A stretch of 64,000 nt of DNA from positions 744,001 through 808,000 of the forward strand of contig CAWCJS010000003.1 in the NCBI GenBank assembly GCA_963795795.1. The letters are read 5' to 3'. Every line of letters starts with the position of its first letter. Within the stretch, counting starts at the first letter, position 1. Origin of the DNA: Palsa-504 sp963795795. GTDB taxonomy: Bacteria > Actinomycetota > Actinomycetes > Streptosporangiales > Streptosporangiaceae. Below the pieces are notes generated by a model, which made no database searches, was not told the origin of the DNA, and worked only from the letters and a program-made list of their open reading frames with translations. The translations under genes and the position numbers were made by a program. This document shows positions 63,550-64,000 of the stretch, piece by piece.

Positions 63550-64000
63550 GTGACGACCACCGTACAGACCCCCGCCGCGAAAACGACGAAAAGACTCCCG
63601 ATGACCTCAACCAGAAAGACCGCGCTCGTCGCGGGTGTGTTCTACCTGATCACCTTCGTCTCGATCCCCACCCTCGCCATCTACCGCCCGGTGCTGAACC
63701 ACCGGGACTGGGTCCTCAGCTCCGGCTCCAGCACCGGCGTGCTGGTGGGCGGCTTCCTGGAGGTGATCGTCGCCCTGGCCGGCATCGGCACCGCCGTCAC
63801 GCTGTACCCGGTGGTCAAGCGGCAGAACGAAGGCGTCGCGCTCGGGTTTGTCACCGCCCGCGTCCTGGAAGCCGCCATGATCTTCACCGGTGTCGTCAGC
63901 CTGCTGTCGCTGGTGACCTTGCGGCAGGACCTGGGCGGAGCGGCCGGAGCCAATGCGGCCGCCCTGGTCACCGCCGGCGCGTCGCACGTCGCGGTCTACA
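63550..64000 (+). CDS. DUF4386-type membrane protein (3' end outside window)
   Basis: At least 150 codons from GTG 63550 with AGGAG upstream. The translation VTTTVQTPAAKTTKRLPMTS leads into TM helices: TALVAGVFYLITFVSIPTLA, VGGFLEVIVALAGIGTAVTL and a third around AAMIFTGVVSLLSLVTL. The layout and motifs (RNEGVALGF-like loop, EAAMIF) fit DUF4386, whose function is unknown. Together with the small protein it may be a target of the SARP-LuxR regulator. Confidence 0.82.
   Translation, partial: MTTTVQTPAAKTTKRLPMTSTRKTALVAGVFYLITFVSIPTLAIYRPVLNHRDWVLSSGSSTGVLVGGFLEVIVALAGIGTAVTLYPVVKRQNEGVALGFVTARVLEAAMIFTGVVSLLSLVTLRQDLGGAAGANAAALVTAGASHVAVY

Overview
The window is 64 kb of very GC-rich DNA from an actinomycete. 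It carries an RbpA gene behind a sigma-R-type promoter, a polyprenol-phosphate mannosyltransferase, a DUF222/HNH (13E12-type) gene, an encapsulin with its DyP cargo, an F420-type (LLM) oxidoreductase, Hanks-type kinase and SARP/LuxR regulators, and dense ATGA/GTGA gene overlaps. The gene mix resembles Streptosporangiales and relatives, but I cannot place a genus. No rRNA, tRNA, CRISPR array, integrase or transposase was seen.

Layout. 1-5.8 kb: a minus-strand alpha/beta hydrolase, an FAD oxidoreductase and a GNAT gene with tandem copies of its 3' end, then a lone class II ribonucleotide-reductase C-terminal domain, a duplicated LolA-like protein, a truncated PPOX gene and a CBS protein. 6.5-13 kb: mannosyltransferase, RbpA, GDPD, a TrmH/methyltransferase pair, small membrane proteins, and a second adenylate kinase next to a divergent PRPP synthetase. 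13-23.4 kb: oligopeptidase B, CorA, DyP-encapsulin, TenA facing an APC permease, P450 and a YbhN-like membrane protein. 23.5-30.8 kb: aldo/keto reductase, an SRPBCC-ArsR-DUF899 operon with two visible operators, VOC, a UvrA-like ATPase and a class V aminotransferase. 30.8-36.1 kb: a DUF222/HNH gene sitting between a gene remnant and a nucleoside phosphorylase that has lost its stop, followed by a GntR-led minus-strand operon. 36.1-41 kb: a Ser/Thr kinase fused to an extracellular ABC-type solute-binding domain, then VOC, AraC and DUF72.

41.2-55.7 kb is the most distinctive part. It looks like an accessory catabolic island for an unidentified N-containing compound, probably a heterocycle. It holds an NCS1 permease, an M29/NicX-like enzyme, GntR-FCD regulator 1, a zinc dehydrogenase, a minus-strand operon (deaminase-type amidohydrolase, ACMSD-like amidohydrolase, TenA) and a divergent six-gene operon (M20-like protein lacking key active-site residues, aminotransferase, amidase, LLM oxidoreductase, second deaminase-type amidohydrolase, GntR-FCD regulator 2). 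The two deaminase genes share a 947-bp inverted segment that is almost identical, although their ends have diverged. That pattern suggests gene conversion.

55.8-64 kb: a Gfo/Idh oxidoreductase lies between 5' stubs of two broken genes. It is followed by an ABC exporter with an inserted membrane-protein gene, a very large SARP-LuxR regulator, and small or DUF4386 proteins running off the edge.

Between 36 and 63 kb, five genes need single-base corrections (nine sites in all, mostly in short G/C runs) to read through. Homopolymer-length error in the assembly is the simplest explanation, so these genes should not be called dead without resequencing.
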